Under the pieces are notes generated by a model. It ran no database searches. It worked only from the letters and a program-made list of their open reading frames with translations, and was not told the origin of the DNA. DNA of 31,314 nt, taken from positions 1-31,314 of the forward strand of contig NZ_JBGTCA010000362.1 of NCBI RefSeq assembly GCF_041749095.1, in the 5' to 3' direction. Positions 1-8,624 of the stretch are shown piece after piece. The position numbers and the translations under genes are program-made. How positions within the stretch are numbered: the stretch's first letter is position 1; each line of letters opens with the position of its first letter. This DNA is from Aquiflexum sp041749095 (GTDB lineage Bacteria; Bacteroidota; Bacteroidia; Cytophagales; Cyclobacteriaceae).

Positions 1-75
1 CTGGACAATCTTGAAAATGTACAATTAGACCTGTTCGGGAATAATAATGGGGGTACATTCCAAAATTCCAGTTGA
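1..75 (+). CDS. possible C-terminal end of an upstream gene (partial)
   Basis: Frame 1 is open from the window edge to a TGA at 73-75, giving 24 residues that end in an Asn/Gly-rich tail (LDLFGNNNGGTFQNSS). The composition is compatible with a protein C-terminus, but the fragment is too short to assign to a family. It lies on the same strand as the polysaccharide operon, about 215 nt upstream of its first gene. The open frame could be chance. Confidence 0.3.
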   Translation: MDNLENVQLDLFGNNNGGTFQNSS

Positions 76-289
76 AACAGCTTAAAAATGTAAAAAATGA
101 AGATTATTGGCTAATTTTAAAATTAGTCGGACGACACTAATATAATACTAAGAAAAGAAGTATCAATTTGTGGATTTTTAAGATTTAGGAAATTTTTCCC
201 AATACATTTAACACACCTAAAATACTTGGGTTCCTTTGGAATTAAGCTGCAAGTGAATCTTATTTAATAATGATCCAAGAGATTTTGTT
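76..289 (+). other. intergenic leader upstream of the polysaccharide operon
   Basis: This AT-rich stretch has no convincing gene. It contains a perfect 16-bp palindrome at 111-126 (CTAATTTTAAAATTAG) with no T-run after it, so it suits an operator or hairpin better than a terminator. The best promoter-like match is TTTA (207-210), 20 nt, then TTCCTTTG (231-238). That is two mismatches from the Bacteroidota consensus TTTG-N20-TAnnTTTG, so a promoter here is possible but weakly supported. Confidence 0.3.
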
Positions 290-1387
290 ATGAATAAAAT
301 AAAAAAAGTTTATCGGTATTTTACAATATATGGCATAGCAAGAACTCTGAATAAGGTAGTAGGAAGGAATCGAAGTTTAACTTTTTTGGGCCCTTTTTAT
401 TTTGGAAAAAGTCCTTCTATTGGACTTATTGGCTGTGGTCAGTTTCAATTTTCAACTATCGCTTATTTTTTGTCCAGAAGTTTTACCAACAGGTTTTCGT
501 TTTGTTTTGACATTGACTATTTCAATTCAAAATCATTAGCAAAATACTACAGTATTCCAATTGTATTAAAAGACATAGAAGACTGCTTTAATGTATCTGA
601 TTTAAAACTAGTTTATATTGCCTCAAATCATGCTTCACATACAGATTACGCTATTCAATTTTTGAACAAAAATATAGACGTTTACTGTGAAAAACCCATT
701 TCTGTTAACTTTGATCAATTTAACGCCCTTAAAATTGCTATAGGTCTTAGTTCAGGAAGTTTTTATGCAGGATATAACAGACCTTTTTCACAGGCTGTTA
801 TTCAAATCAAAAAACTATTCAATATCAAGAACTTCTTAAATGGTAAGTTTTCTTTAAACTGTTTTGTTACTGCTCATGATATACCCCCTCACCATTGGTA
901 TAGAAATCCTAAAGAAGGAACGAGAATTTGTGGGAATGTTGGACATTGGCTTGATTTAATGATTCATATTTATAATTGGAGAGGTTACATACCTAAGAAA
1001 TTTACAATACAAATTGCATATTCAAACATTAAAGAGCCGGATGATAACATTTGTATATCAATATCTACTCCAGAGGGTGATTTGACTTCGATAACAATTA
1101 CGGCTCGATCTGAACCATTTGAAGGAATTAATGAAACAATTAATTTTCAATATGATACAATAATTGCTAAGATTGATGATTTTAGAAATTTGGTAGTTTG
1201 GGATGAAGAAAAAAAATATAATAAGAAGTATTGGATTAAGGATGTTGGACACAAAGTTTCAGTTATGCAGCCTTTCGAAAAAAATAAAAGGGACTTATCT
1301 GAAGTTTTTGCTTCCACTGAACTTATGTTAAATATCACCGACATGGTTAGAAATGGAGAGAAAGAAAAAGAAGTTCAGTTAACTTGA
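290..1387 (+). CDS. Gfo/Idh/MocA-family NAD(P)-dependent sugar oxidoreductase
   Basis: This is a 365-residue cytosolic enzyme. After a basic N-terminal extension of about 40 residues comes a Rossmann motif (SIGLIGCGQF, about residues 43-52). The family's EKP motif follows (YCEKPISV, about residue 130), and then the C-terminal alpha/beta substrate domain with the GNVGHWLDLMIH segment, whose His/Asp residues suit sugar binding. The family oxidises or reduces sugar hydroxyls, often on nucleotide sugars. The stop lies 9 nt before the next gene, whose C-terminal half belongs to the same superfamily, so the two probably act on the same sugar. The ATG is preceded by AT-rich sequence with no clear ribosome-binding site. 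The substrate cannot be read from the sequence. Confidence 0.85.
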   Translation: MNKIKKVYRYFTIYGIARTLNKVVGRNRSLTFLGPFYFGKSPSIGLIGCGQFQFSTIAYFLSRSFTNRFSFCFDIDYFNSKSLAKYYSIPIVLKDIEDCFNVSDLKLVYIASNHASHTDYAIQFLNKNIDVYCEKPISVNFDQFNALKIAIGLSSGSFYAGYNRPFSQAVIQIKKLFNIKNFLNGKFSLNCFVTAHDIPPHHWYRNPKEGTRICGNVGHWLDLMIHIYNWRGYIPKKFTIQIAYSNIKEPDDNICISISTPEGDLTSITITARSEPFEGINETINFQYDTIIAKIDDFRNLVVWDEEKKYNKKYWIKDVGHKVSVMQPFEKNKRDLSEVFASTELMLNITDMVRNGEKEKEVQLT

Positions 1388-1396
1388 AAATAATAA

Positions 1397-3520
1397 ATGA
1401 AACAAATCATACAAAATATAAAAAACGGGGATACAATTTTAGAAGAGGTACCTGCTCCTCTGGTAAAACCTGGACAGGTACTTATTCAAACGACTCGAAG
1501 TTTGGTTTCATTGGGAACAGAACGGATGTTGGTCGAATTCGGAAAAGCTAATTTTTTGCAGAAGGCCAGGCAGCAACCCGATAAGGTTATTGAGGTTATC
1601 AATAAGGTAAAAACCGATGGGTTACAGCCTACCGTCAATGCAGTATTTAATAAGTTAGGACAGCCATTGCCATTGGGTTACTGTAATGTAGGGAAGGTGA
1701 TTGCCGTAGGAAAAGGCGTTGAGGAATTTGCAGTAGGAGATAGGGTGGCATCCAATGGCCACCATGCAGAATATGTTTCGGTTCCTAAGAACCTTGTAGC
1801 CAAAATCCCCGATAACATTTCAGATGAAGAAGCCGCATTTACAGTAATAGGAGCTATAGGACTTCAGGGAATCCGTTTGGCAAATCCTACTTTTGGAGAA
1901 ACAATCGTAGTCGTAGGTTTAGGTCTGATTGGTTTGATTACGGCGCAATTACTAAAAGCGAATGGTTGTCAGGTAATTGGTTTTGACTATGATGCTTCTA
2001 AAATTGAACTTGCCAAGACATTTGGAATTGATGCAGTTAATCCTGGAGAAGGTGTTGATCAAGTGGCATATGTAAATAATGCTACTCAAGCTGTAGGTGC
2101 TGATGCGGTCATTATTACTGCCTCAAATAAGAGCAATGAAATAATTTCTCAATCTGCCAAAATGTCCCGCAAGCGCGGACGTATAATCCTAGTCGGAGTG
2201 ATCGGTTTAGATATTTCAAGAGCTGACTTTTTTGAAAAGGAGCTGACATTCCAGGTTTCATGTTCTTATGGACCAGGTCGATATGATGAAGCTTATGAAC
2301 AAAAAGGTCAAGACTACCCTTTAGGATTTGTTCGTTGGACTGAGAAGCGGAATTTTGAAGCCGTACTTCAAGCTATATCTGCGAAGGTTATCCAAGTCGA
2401 GCCTTTAATCACTGAGAGAGTGCCTTTGGAAGAATATATTCAAATATATGGGGATATGGCCGGAAGTAAGTCTATTGCTTCAATATTGGTATATCCCGAA
2501 AAGTCAGGTGAACCAAACCGATCAGTTGTAATAGGATCTAATAAATTTACACCAGGAAAAGGTACAGTAGGGATCATAGGAGCAGGAAATTTTACTTCTG
2601 CGATGATTTTACCTTGTCTGAAAAAAACACCTGCTCATTTGAAGTTTATCTCAAGTTCAGGCGGATTGTCAGGGACCACATTGGCCAAGAAATTCAACAT
2701 TGCACAATCCACTACGGATAATTCTTTGATTCTAAAAGATCATGATGTGGATTTGGTAATGGTGACAACCAGGCATAATGCCCACGCCAAAATGGTTGCA
2801 GAGGCATTGAATTCCGGAAAACATGTTTTTGTGGAAAAACCTTTGGCACTGAATCAGGATGAATTGGATCAGGTTCTCAAAGCCTATTTGGAATCTGGAA
2901 AGACCGTTTCGGTTGGATTTAATAGACGTTTTGCCCCTTTGGCTTTGAAGATGAAAAAGGCATTGGGTTCAGGTAATACCCCAATGAATATTATAGCTAC
3001 AATGAATGCAGGTTTTATTCCGGCTAATGTTTGGGTACATGATATGGAAGTAGGAGGGGGTAGAATAATCGGGGAGGCTTGTCACTATATTGATTTAATT
3101 ACCTATTTGACTGGGTCAAAAGTAAAGGCAGTATGTATGAATGCCATGGGCACCCAGCCTGAGGAAAATACGGACAATGCCAGTATCATGCTCAAGTATG
3201 AAAACGGAACGAATGCTGTTATCAACTATTTCGCAAATGGTTCTAAGGCTTATTCAAAGGAAAGGGTAGAGGTTTTTCACCAAGAACGTACCCTAATCAT
3301 GGATAATTGGAGAAACCTAAAAGGTTTTGGGTTTAAAACCTTCAGTTCTGCTTCATCAGGTCAAGATAAAGGTCATCAAAATCAGTTCAATTTATTGATA
3401 GAATCTATCCAAAAAGGAGGTGATCAAATTATTCCAATGGACGAATTGGTGAATACCACTAAAGCTAGCTTTGCCGCAATTGAAAGTTTAAAAACGGGTG
3501 CTTGGGTGATGTTAGAATGA
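1397..3520 (+). CDS. bi-domain oxidoreductase: MDR-type dehydrogenase fused to Gfo/Idh/MocA domain
   Basis: This 707-residue protein joins two oxidoreductase modules. Residues 1 to about 370 are an MDR (zinc-dehydrogenase-like) fold with a substrate domain and the nucleotide motif GLGLIG. Residues about 385-707 are a Gfo/Idh/MocA module with GIIGAGNF and the EKP motif (VFVEKPLALN, about residues 475-484). The MDR half lacks zinc ligands: SLVSLGTE stands where the catalytic Cys motif would be, and there is no four-cysteine structural lobe, so it is probably zinc-independent. Fusions of this type recur in bacterial exopolysaccharide clusters beside heparinase-like proteins, as here. A two-step oxidation/reduction or epimerisation of a sugar is plausible but inferred. 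Both halves look intact. Confidence 0.87.
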   Translation: MKQIIQNIKNGDTILEEVPAPLVKPGQVLIQTTRSLVSLGTERMLVEFGKANFLQKARQQPDKVIEVINKVKTDGLQPTVNAVFNKLGQPLPLGYCNVGKVIAVGKGVEEFAVGDRVASNGHHAEYVSVPKNLVAKIPDNISDEEAAFTVIGAIGLQGIRLANPTFGETIVVVGLGLIGLITAQLLKANGCQVIGFDYDASKIELAKTFGIDAVNPGEGVDQVAYVNNATQAVGADAVIITASNKSNEIISQSAKMSRKRGRIILVGVIGLDISRADFFEKELTFQVSCSYGPGRYDEAYEQKGQDYPLGFVRWTEKRNFEAVLQAISAKVIQVEPLITERVPLEEYIQIYGDMAGSKSIASILVYPEKSGEPNRSVVIGSNKFTPGKGTVGIIGAGNFTSAMILPCLKKTPAHLKFISSSGGLSGTTLAKKFNIAQSTTDNSLILKDHDVDLVMVTTRHNAHAKMVAEALNSGKHVFVEKPLALNQDELDQVLKAYLESGKTVSVGFNRRFAPLALKMKKALGSGNTPMNIIATMNAGFIPANVWVHDMEVGGGRIIGEACHYIDLITYLTGSKVKAVCMNAMGTQPEENTDNASIMLKYENGTNAVINYFANGSKAYSKERVEVFHQERTLIMDNWRNLKGFGFKTFSSASSGQDKGHQNQFNLLIESIQKGGDQIIPMDELVNTTKASFAAIESLKTGAWVMLE

Positions 3521-3678
3521 TTTTTTCATTCTTCAACTGCTTGGCAAATGAAAGGATGAGAAAGTTTGGAGTTGCTAACTAATGTTTTCTATTAGCAATA
3601 TCACGATCTAAACCTTACTCAGTATATGCCTGGTTTTCCAAAAAAGAATATTAGAAGTTTTATGCAAAAGCAAACCAA

Positions 3679-5271
3679 TTGATACAGAAGTTTAAAAATC
3701 TAGGTAAAATTATCCGCACTGTAAGCCACCTGAAACCGATTCAGGTGGCTTATCAGTTAAAATATAGACTAATTAAGCCAAAACCATTACGGGCTTATGC
3801 TCTAAATAATTCTGTGCATTATAAACCTTTATCTTTTTTGGAGTTAGGGAAAGTTGATGACATGGTAAAAATTGAAGATAATACCTATATTTTTCAATTT
3901 TTAAATCTCTCAAATACTTTCATTGGTGAAATAGACTGGAATTTTGGGGTGCATGGAAAGCTTTGGAACTACAATCTTCAATATATGGATTGGCTAAAGC
4001 AAAAATCACTGGGTGTTCAACAACGAAAAGAATTGGCCAATTCAATTTACAAAAACCTTTGGAAAGGCAGCTTAATTTTAGAACCATATCCGGTTTCCTT
4101 AAGAATTATGAACGGCATCAGGTTTTTATCTGCTTATGAAGACAATAATTTGGCACCATACATTAAAGCCGAAGCTAATTTTTTAACAAAACGCCTGGAA
4201 TACCATCTTTTGGCTAATCACCTTTTAGAAAATGCATTTGCCGTTTATATGGCGGGATCTTTTTTCAAGGAAGATCAGTGGATCAAATTAGGGGAGAAGT
4301 TATTAAGAAATGAACTGAATGAACAGATTTTGAAGGACGGGGCACATTTTGAATTGAGTCCGATGTATCATCAAATTATTTTTTTTAGAGTACTTGAGCT
4401 ACTTACTTACGTAAGCCCTGATTCTATTCTATACTCCTTTGTAAAAGAGAAAGCCATTAAAATGCTTTCTTGGCTTAAAACTATCACTTTTATAAATGGG
4501 TCTATACCTCACTTTAATGATTCTACTGATGGTATAGCACTCACATCATGGCAACTTTTCAAAATCGCTGAGAAATTAGGTTTAAAAGAAGAATTTAACC
4601 ATAATTTAAATGAATCCGGTTTTAGAAAATTTCAAAATGATAACTTTGAATTAGTCATTGATGTTCATGGTATTTCCCCAAGGTATCAACCGGGACATGC
4701 TCATGCTGATACATTTACCTTTTGCTTGAATCACAACAATCAACCAATCATTGTTGACCATGGAATATCTACCTATAACATCTCCGAAAGAAGAAACTAT
4801 GAGAGAAGTACTCCTGCCCACAATACTGTATCTATTAATGGAGCTAATTCTTCCGAAGTTTGGTCTGGTTTTAGAGTGGGGAGAAAATTGAATTGTAAGA
4901 TAATTACTGATAAGAATAATCAATTAGTTGCTACACATAATGGATATGGGAAAAAAGGTATTGAGGTTCAAAGAGAACTAAGATTTTTACCAAATGAATT
5001 AACTTTTATTGATACAGTTTTAAGTAAAAAACATAAATTAGAAGAATCACAAATAATATTGCATTTTCACCCCACAGTTGATTTGTTCTTAGATTCAGCA
5101 TCTTCATTCATCATTAATGGAAGTTTGCAATTAAAATTCAATTCGGTTGTCAATGTTGAAGAAATTTCCTATTTCTTTAACAGTGGCTTTAACAATTCTA
5201 TTAATGCGAAGGCTTTAAGGGTCACTTTAAAAACAAATGAATTAATCACCACCTTCAAATCATTACCATAA
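3679..5271 (+). CDS. heparinase II/III-family protein, no signal peptide
   Basis: This 530-residue protein has the polysaccharide-lyase layout: an N-terminal alpha/alpha toroid (about 90-330) and a C-terminal beta-sandwich. Candidate active-site residues in the family pattern are N180-H181 (ANHLLENA), Y230 (SPMYHQ) and H340/H342 in GHAHAD (339-344). The start is TTG at 3679. The frame is closed by a TAG at 3652-3654 with no ATG between, and the product then begins with the basic Leu/Tyr/Arg-rich segment typical of these cluster-borne homologues. There is no signal peptide, unlike degradative lyases, so it probably acts in the cytosol or at the inner membrane face on a lipid-linked intermediate or nascent glycan. 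The 158-nt gap before it holds a weak hairpin (TTGCTAA 3572-3578 / TTAGCAA 3592-3598). The next gene begins 2 nt after its stop. Confidence 0.82.
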   Translation: MIQKFKNLGKIIRTVSHLKPIQVAYQLKYRLIKPKPLRAYALNNSVHYKPLSFLELGKVDDMVKIEDNTYIFQFLNLSNTFIGEIDWNFGVHGKLWNYNLQYMDWLKQKSLGVQQRKELANSIYKNLWKGSLILEPYPVSLRIMNGIRFLSAYEDNNLAPYIKAEANFLTKRLEYHLLANHLLENAFAVYMAGSFFKEDQWIKLGEKLLRNELNEQILKDGAHFELSPMYHQIIFFRVLELLTYVSPDSILYSFVKEKAIKMLSWLKTITFINGSIPHFNDSTDGIALTSWQLFKIAEKLGLKEEFNHNLNESGFRKFQNDNFELVIDVHGISPRYQPGHAHADTFTFCLNHNNQPIIVDHGISTYNISERRNYERSTPAHNTVSINGANSSEVWSGFRVGRKLNCKIITDKNNQLVATHNGYGKKGIEVQRELRFLPNELTFIDTVLSKKHKLEESQIILHFHPTVDLFLDSASSFIINGSLQLKFNSVVNVEEISYFFNSGFNNSINAKALRVTLKTNELITTFKSLP

Positions 5272-5273
5272 TT

Positions 5274-6470
5274 ATGGAAAGGAAAAAAATTTTGTTTTTA
5301 ACCTTTTATTTTAAACCCGATCTATGTGCAGGTTCCTTTAGGAATTCCCCTTTATTATATGAATTGGCCCGTCTAGGCAAGATTAAAGACATTGATATAG
5401 ATGTATTTACAACATTACCTAATAGATATAGCACTTTCAGCGAAGAAGCGCCGGAAATAGAAGTATTTGATAATGTTAAAGTACGTAGAGTCAAAATCCC
5501 AAAACACCAAAGTGGTTTTATGGATCAGATTTTCAGTTTTAAAACCTACTTCGATACTGTAAACAAAGAAGTGAAAAATGAAAATTATAATTTGGTTTAT
5601 GCCTCCTCCAGTAGGCTATTTACGGCTTATTTGGGCCATACTTTAGCCAAAAAATTTAAAGTACCACTTTATTTGGACGTCAGAGACATTTTTGTGGACA
5701 CCATCAAAGATGTTGTCAAAAATAAGCCATTAAAAGCACTTGCAATTCCAATTCTAAATAGAATTGAAAAACAGACTTTTTCCAACGCCACGCATATCAA
5801 TTTGATCAGTGGAGGCTTTAAAGCATATTTTGAAAGGTACAAGAACCCAAGCTATACTTATTTCACAAATGGTATTGATGAAGTATTTATAAAGGAATAT
5901 GAGCATACTAAAAGTATTAAAAAGAAATCTGATACAAAAAAAATAGTATATGCAGGGAATTTTGGTGAAGGACAAGGTCTTCATAAAATTGTTCCCCGAT
6001 CAGCTAAAATTCTAGGAAAGGGATATGAGTTTCAATTGATAGGTGATGGTGGTGCTAAGCAATTACTTTTAGATAAAATTGAAGAAGAAGGTGTTGATAA
6101 TGTATTCATAATTCCTCCAATGAATAGAGAGGAATTGATAAAAAAATATCACGATTCGGACTATCTATTGATACATTTAAATGATTATGATGCCTTCAAA
6201 AAAGTTTTGCCTTCAAAAATTTTTGAATTGGCAATGTTTAAAAAACCTTTATTGGTAGGAGTGAATGGTTATGCAAGGGCTTTTGTCGAGGAAAATTTAT
6301 CAGACTCAATTCTTTTTGAACCAGGTAATGCGATAGAATTAACCAATAAATTATTGACAAATGAAAATGGTGTAAAAGAGGCAGTGAACAGGACAGCTTT
6401 TATAAGAAATTTCAATAGAGAAAACATCAATACCAATATGGCAATATCTATTTTAAATTTGATTCATTAA
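5274..6470 (+). CDS. glycosyltransferase family 4 (GT-B fold)
   Basis: This 398-residue protein has the two Rossmann lobes of GT4 enzymes. The N-terminal lobe opens with a hydrophobic strand (KKILFLTFYF) and an acceptor-side loop, and LYLDVRDIF recalls the family's D-x-R-D segment. The C-terminal lobe begins at about residue 220 (KKIVYAGNFGEGQG). The donor-binding region near 340 (PSKIFELAMFKKPLLVG) keeps the acidic residue of the E-x(7)-E region only in part. It should transfer a sugar from a nucleotide donor to a lipid-linked acceptor at the cytosolic membrane face. It is the only ordinary glycosyltransferase visible in the locus. Donor and linkage are unknown. Confidence 0.85.
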   Translation: MERKKILFLTFYFKPDLCAGSFRNSPLLYELARLGKIKDIDIDVFTTLPNRYSTFSEEAPEIEVFDNVKVRRVKIPKHQSGFMDQIFSFKTYFDTVNKEVKNENYNLVYASSSRLFTAYLGHTLAKKFKVPLYLDVRDIFVDTIKDVVKNKPLKALAIPILNRIEKQTFSNATHINLISGGFKAYFERYKNPSYTYFTNGIDEVFIKEYEHTKSIKKKSDTKKIVYAGNFGEGQGLHKIVPRSAKILGKGYEFQLIGDGGAKQLLLDKIEEEGVDNVFIIPPMNREELIKKYHDSDYLLIHLNDYDAFKKVLPSKIFELAMFKKPLLVGVNGYARAFVEENLSDSILFEPGNAIELTNKLLTNENGVKEAVNRTAFIRNFNRENINTNMAISILNLIH

Positions 6471-6474
6471 TATA

Positions 6475-7401
6475 ATGAAAGTAATCTATGTAACAGGTAT
6501 CAGTGGATTCGTTGGTTTAAATCTATTTCGAAGCCTGAAAAACAAATTTGATTTCATTGGGATATCAAGAAGTCCGGCGGGGAATGATAACTGTATTTCT
6601 TATGAAGATTATTTTTTAACTGAAAATAGTGAGGATTATGGAATTGTACATTTAGCAGGGAAGGCTCATGATTTAAAAAAAGTGTCTGTTGAAAAGGAAT
6701 ATTTTGACGCAAATTATTCACTTACAAAGAAGCTTTATGATAAATTTTTATCCGAAGATTGTTGTAAATGTTTCATTTTTATGAGTTCGGTAAAAGCAGT
6801 TACTGATGCTGTAAATGGTATACTGTTTGAAGATGAAGCATATAATCCAACCACAGCCTACGGCAAATCAAAAATGATGGCTGAGAAGTATATCATGGAT
6901 AATTTACCTAGTAACAAAAATGTCTATATTTTGAGGCCATGCATGATTCACGGTCCTGGAAATAAGGGTAATTTAAATTTGTTATTCACCCTTGCGAATA
7001 AAGGAGTGCCATATCCATTGGCAGCATTTGAAAATAAAAGGTCTTTTTTAAGCATAGACAATTTAATTTTTGTAATTGAGAAATTATTAACTTCAAAAGT
7101 CCCTTCGGGAGTTTACAATGTAGCTGATGATGAGGTTTTTTCAACAAATGAGGTAATTAAGTTAATGGGTGAAAGTCTGAACAAGGAAACTATGTTGATA
7201 AAAGTTCCAAGAGTTTGTATAAATTTGATAGGGAAACTGGGGGATATGATCTATTTACCATTGAATTCTGAACGTCTGGGTAAACTCACAGAAAACTTTG
7301 TTGTAAGCAATGATAAATTGAAAAATGCACTTCATTCCCAGCTACCGATTTCAGGTAAAGTTGGTCTCCTTAAAACCTTTAAATCTTTTAAAAACAATTA
7401 G
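6475..7401 (+). CDS. NAD-dependent SDR epimerase/reductase, WbpV-like
   Basis: This is a 308-residue extended-SDR protein. It has the NAD(P) motif TGISGFVG (residues 8-15), the strand and loop FMSSVKAVT, and the catalytic YxxxK in TAYGKSK. The SSVK...P-T-x-YGKSK pattern resembles the branch that includes 4-keto-6-deoxy-HexNAc reductases (WbpV/WreQ type) and some UDP-glucose 4-epimerase-like proteins. The next gene is a FlaA1-like 4,6-dehydratase, which would supply exactly such a 4-keto substrate. A product such as UDP-QuiNAc or UDP-FucNAc is therefore a reasonable inference but not proven. It starts 4 nt after the glycosyltransferase stop, which suggests translational coupling. Confidence 0.82.
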   Translation: MKVIYVTGISGFVGLNLFRSLKNKFDFIGISRSPAGNDNCISYEDYFLTENSEDYGIVHLAGKAHDLKKVSVEKEYFDANYSLTKKLYDKFLSEDCCKCFIFMSSVKAVTDAVNGILFEDEAYNPTTAYGKSKMMAEKYIMDNLPSNKNVYILRPCMIHGPGNKGNLNLLFTLANKGVPYPLAAFENKRSFLSIDNLIFVIEKLLTSKVPSGVYNVADDEVFSTNEVIKLMGESLNKETMLIKVPRVCINLIGKLGDMIYLPLNSERLGKLTENFVVSNDKLKNALHSQLPISGKVGLLKTFKSFKNN

Positions 7402-7421
7402 CCAAAGCCAAATATAAATTC

Positions 7422-8621
7422 ATGAACATTGATCAATTTGTTTTAAGCTACCTCAAGCGAAATAGAAGTCTTTTTGCGAGAGATTTGGAAGTAAATGAAA
7501 AGCATCTCAAAGAGAACATATACAATAAGAGTCTTATTGTAATAGGGGGGGCAGGAACAATTGGATCTTCCTTTATCAAAGCAGCTTTAAAGTTCAAGCC
7601 GGCAAAGCTTGTGGTTGTTGATATTAATGAAAATGGACTTACAGAGCTTGTTCGTGATTTGAGAAGTGTTGAAGGACAATATATTCCGGAAGATTTTATG
7701 ACATACCCTCTTTCCTTTGATAGTCCTGCATTTAGGAAATTGTTTATAGCCCATGGCCCGTTTGATATTGTAGCCAATTTTGCAGCCCATAAGCATGTAA
7801 GGAGTGAAAAAGACATCTATTCTATTGAAGCTTTGATTGAAAATAATCTGGTCAAAGCAAAAGGCTTATTGGATTTACTTGTTGAATATCCTCCGAAGCA
7901 TTTCTTTTGTGTATCTACCGATAAAGCTGCAAACCCGGTAAATATCATGGGGGCAAGTAAGAAAATGATGGAAGAGCTCATTTTGTCTTACGGAGACAAA
8001 ATTAAAGTTTCAACTGCTCGATTTGCCAACGTTGCATTTTCCAACGGATCCCTATTAGAAGGCTTTTTAAAACGAATTGAAAAGGAACAGCCTCTTTCTT
8101 GTCCGAGTGACGTCAAAAGATTTTTTGTCTCACCTCAGGAATCAGGAGAGATTTGTTTGATGGCATGTATATTGGGCAAGAACAGAGAGATCTTCTTTCC
8201 CAAATTGGATATGGAGAAAGACTTGATCAAGTTTGCAGATATTTTCCCGGTATTGTTAAAGCATTTGGGATATGAACCGGTTATTTTTAACTCAGATTCA
8301 GATGCAAGAAAAAATATAAGCTTAATCAAAGAAGGTAAATATCCGGTATATGTTTTTGAAACGAATACCTCTGGAGAAAAAATGTTTGAGGAGTTTTATA
8401 CAGATGATGAAGATTTTGATCTAGGGAAATTCAATGCCTTGGGCGTTCTATCAAAATCTCCAACTTATAAAACAGAACAGTTTGATGTAATATTTAAGGA
8501 ATTATATGACCTTTTGGAAAACCCCAAACTTGAAAAAAGTCAGATTGTATCTTGGCTCAAAAAATATATCCCCGAATTTCAGCATATTGAAACCGGGATA
8601 AGTTTGGATAAAAAAATGTAA
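7422..8621 (+). CDS. soluble polysaccharide-biosynthesis SDR, UDP-GlcNAc 4,6-dehydratase-like
   Basis: This 399-residue protein has a Polysacc_synt_2-type domain. A Rossmann motif (GGAGTIGSS, about residues 42-50) follows a short helical leader. The active-site segment reads STDKAANPVNIMGASKK, where Met replaces the usual SDR Tyr. This is characteristic of FlaA1/PglF-type inverting or retaining 4,6-dehydratases. It lacks the transmembrane region of the second dehydratase in the window (17702-19612), so it is a separate, soluble paralogue. It probably turns UDP-GlcNAc into a 4-keto-6-deoxy sugar for the preceding reductase. Its stop lies 3 nt before the next start, which feeds a phosphoglycosyl transferase. 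Confidence 0.83.
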   Translation: MNIDQFVLSYLKRNRSLFARDLEVNEKHLKENIYNKSLIVIGGAGTIGSSFIKAALKFKPAKLVVVDINENGLTELVRDLRSVEGQYIPEDFMTYPLSFDSPAFRKLFIAHGPFDIVANFAAHKHVRSEKDIYSIEALIENNLVKAKGLLDLLVEYPPKHFFCVSTDKAANPVNIMGASKKMMEELILSYGDKIKVSTARFANVAFSNGSLLEGFLKRIEKEQPLSCPSDVKRFFVSPQESGEICLMACILGKNREIFFPKLDMEKDLIKFADIFPVLLKHLGYEPVIFNSDSDARKNISLIKEGKYPVYVFETNTSGEKMFEEFYTDDEDFDLGKFNALGVLSKSPTYKTEQFDVIFKELYDLLENPKLEKSQIVSWLKKYIPEFQHIETGISLDKKM

Positions 8622-8624
8622 TGG

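Noticed and set aside
203..210. TACATTTA as a promoter for the first operon
   Set aside because: One mismatch in the -7 and the nearest TTTG (167-170) is 32 nt away, too far.
3517..3582. Short 21-codon frame overlapping the stop of the bi-domain oxidoreductase gene (ATGA)
   Set aside because: No recognisable motif, no signal and no terminator; the overlap is likely chance.
7448..7816. Long open frame antisense to the soluble dehydratase gene
   Set aside because: It mirrors the codon structure of a well-supported gene and has no recognisable domain. Similar antisense frames in wecB, the E1 gene, the response regulator and ald were dropped for the same reason.
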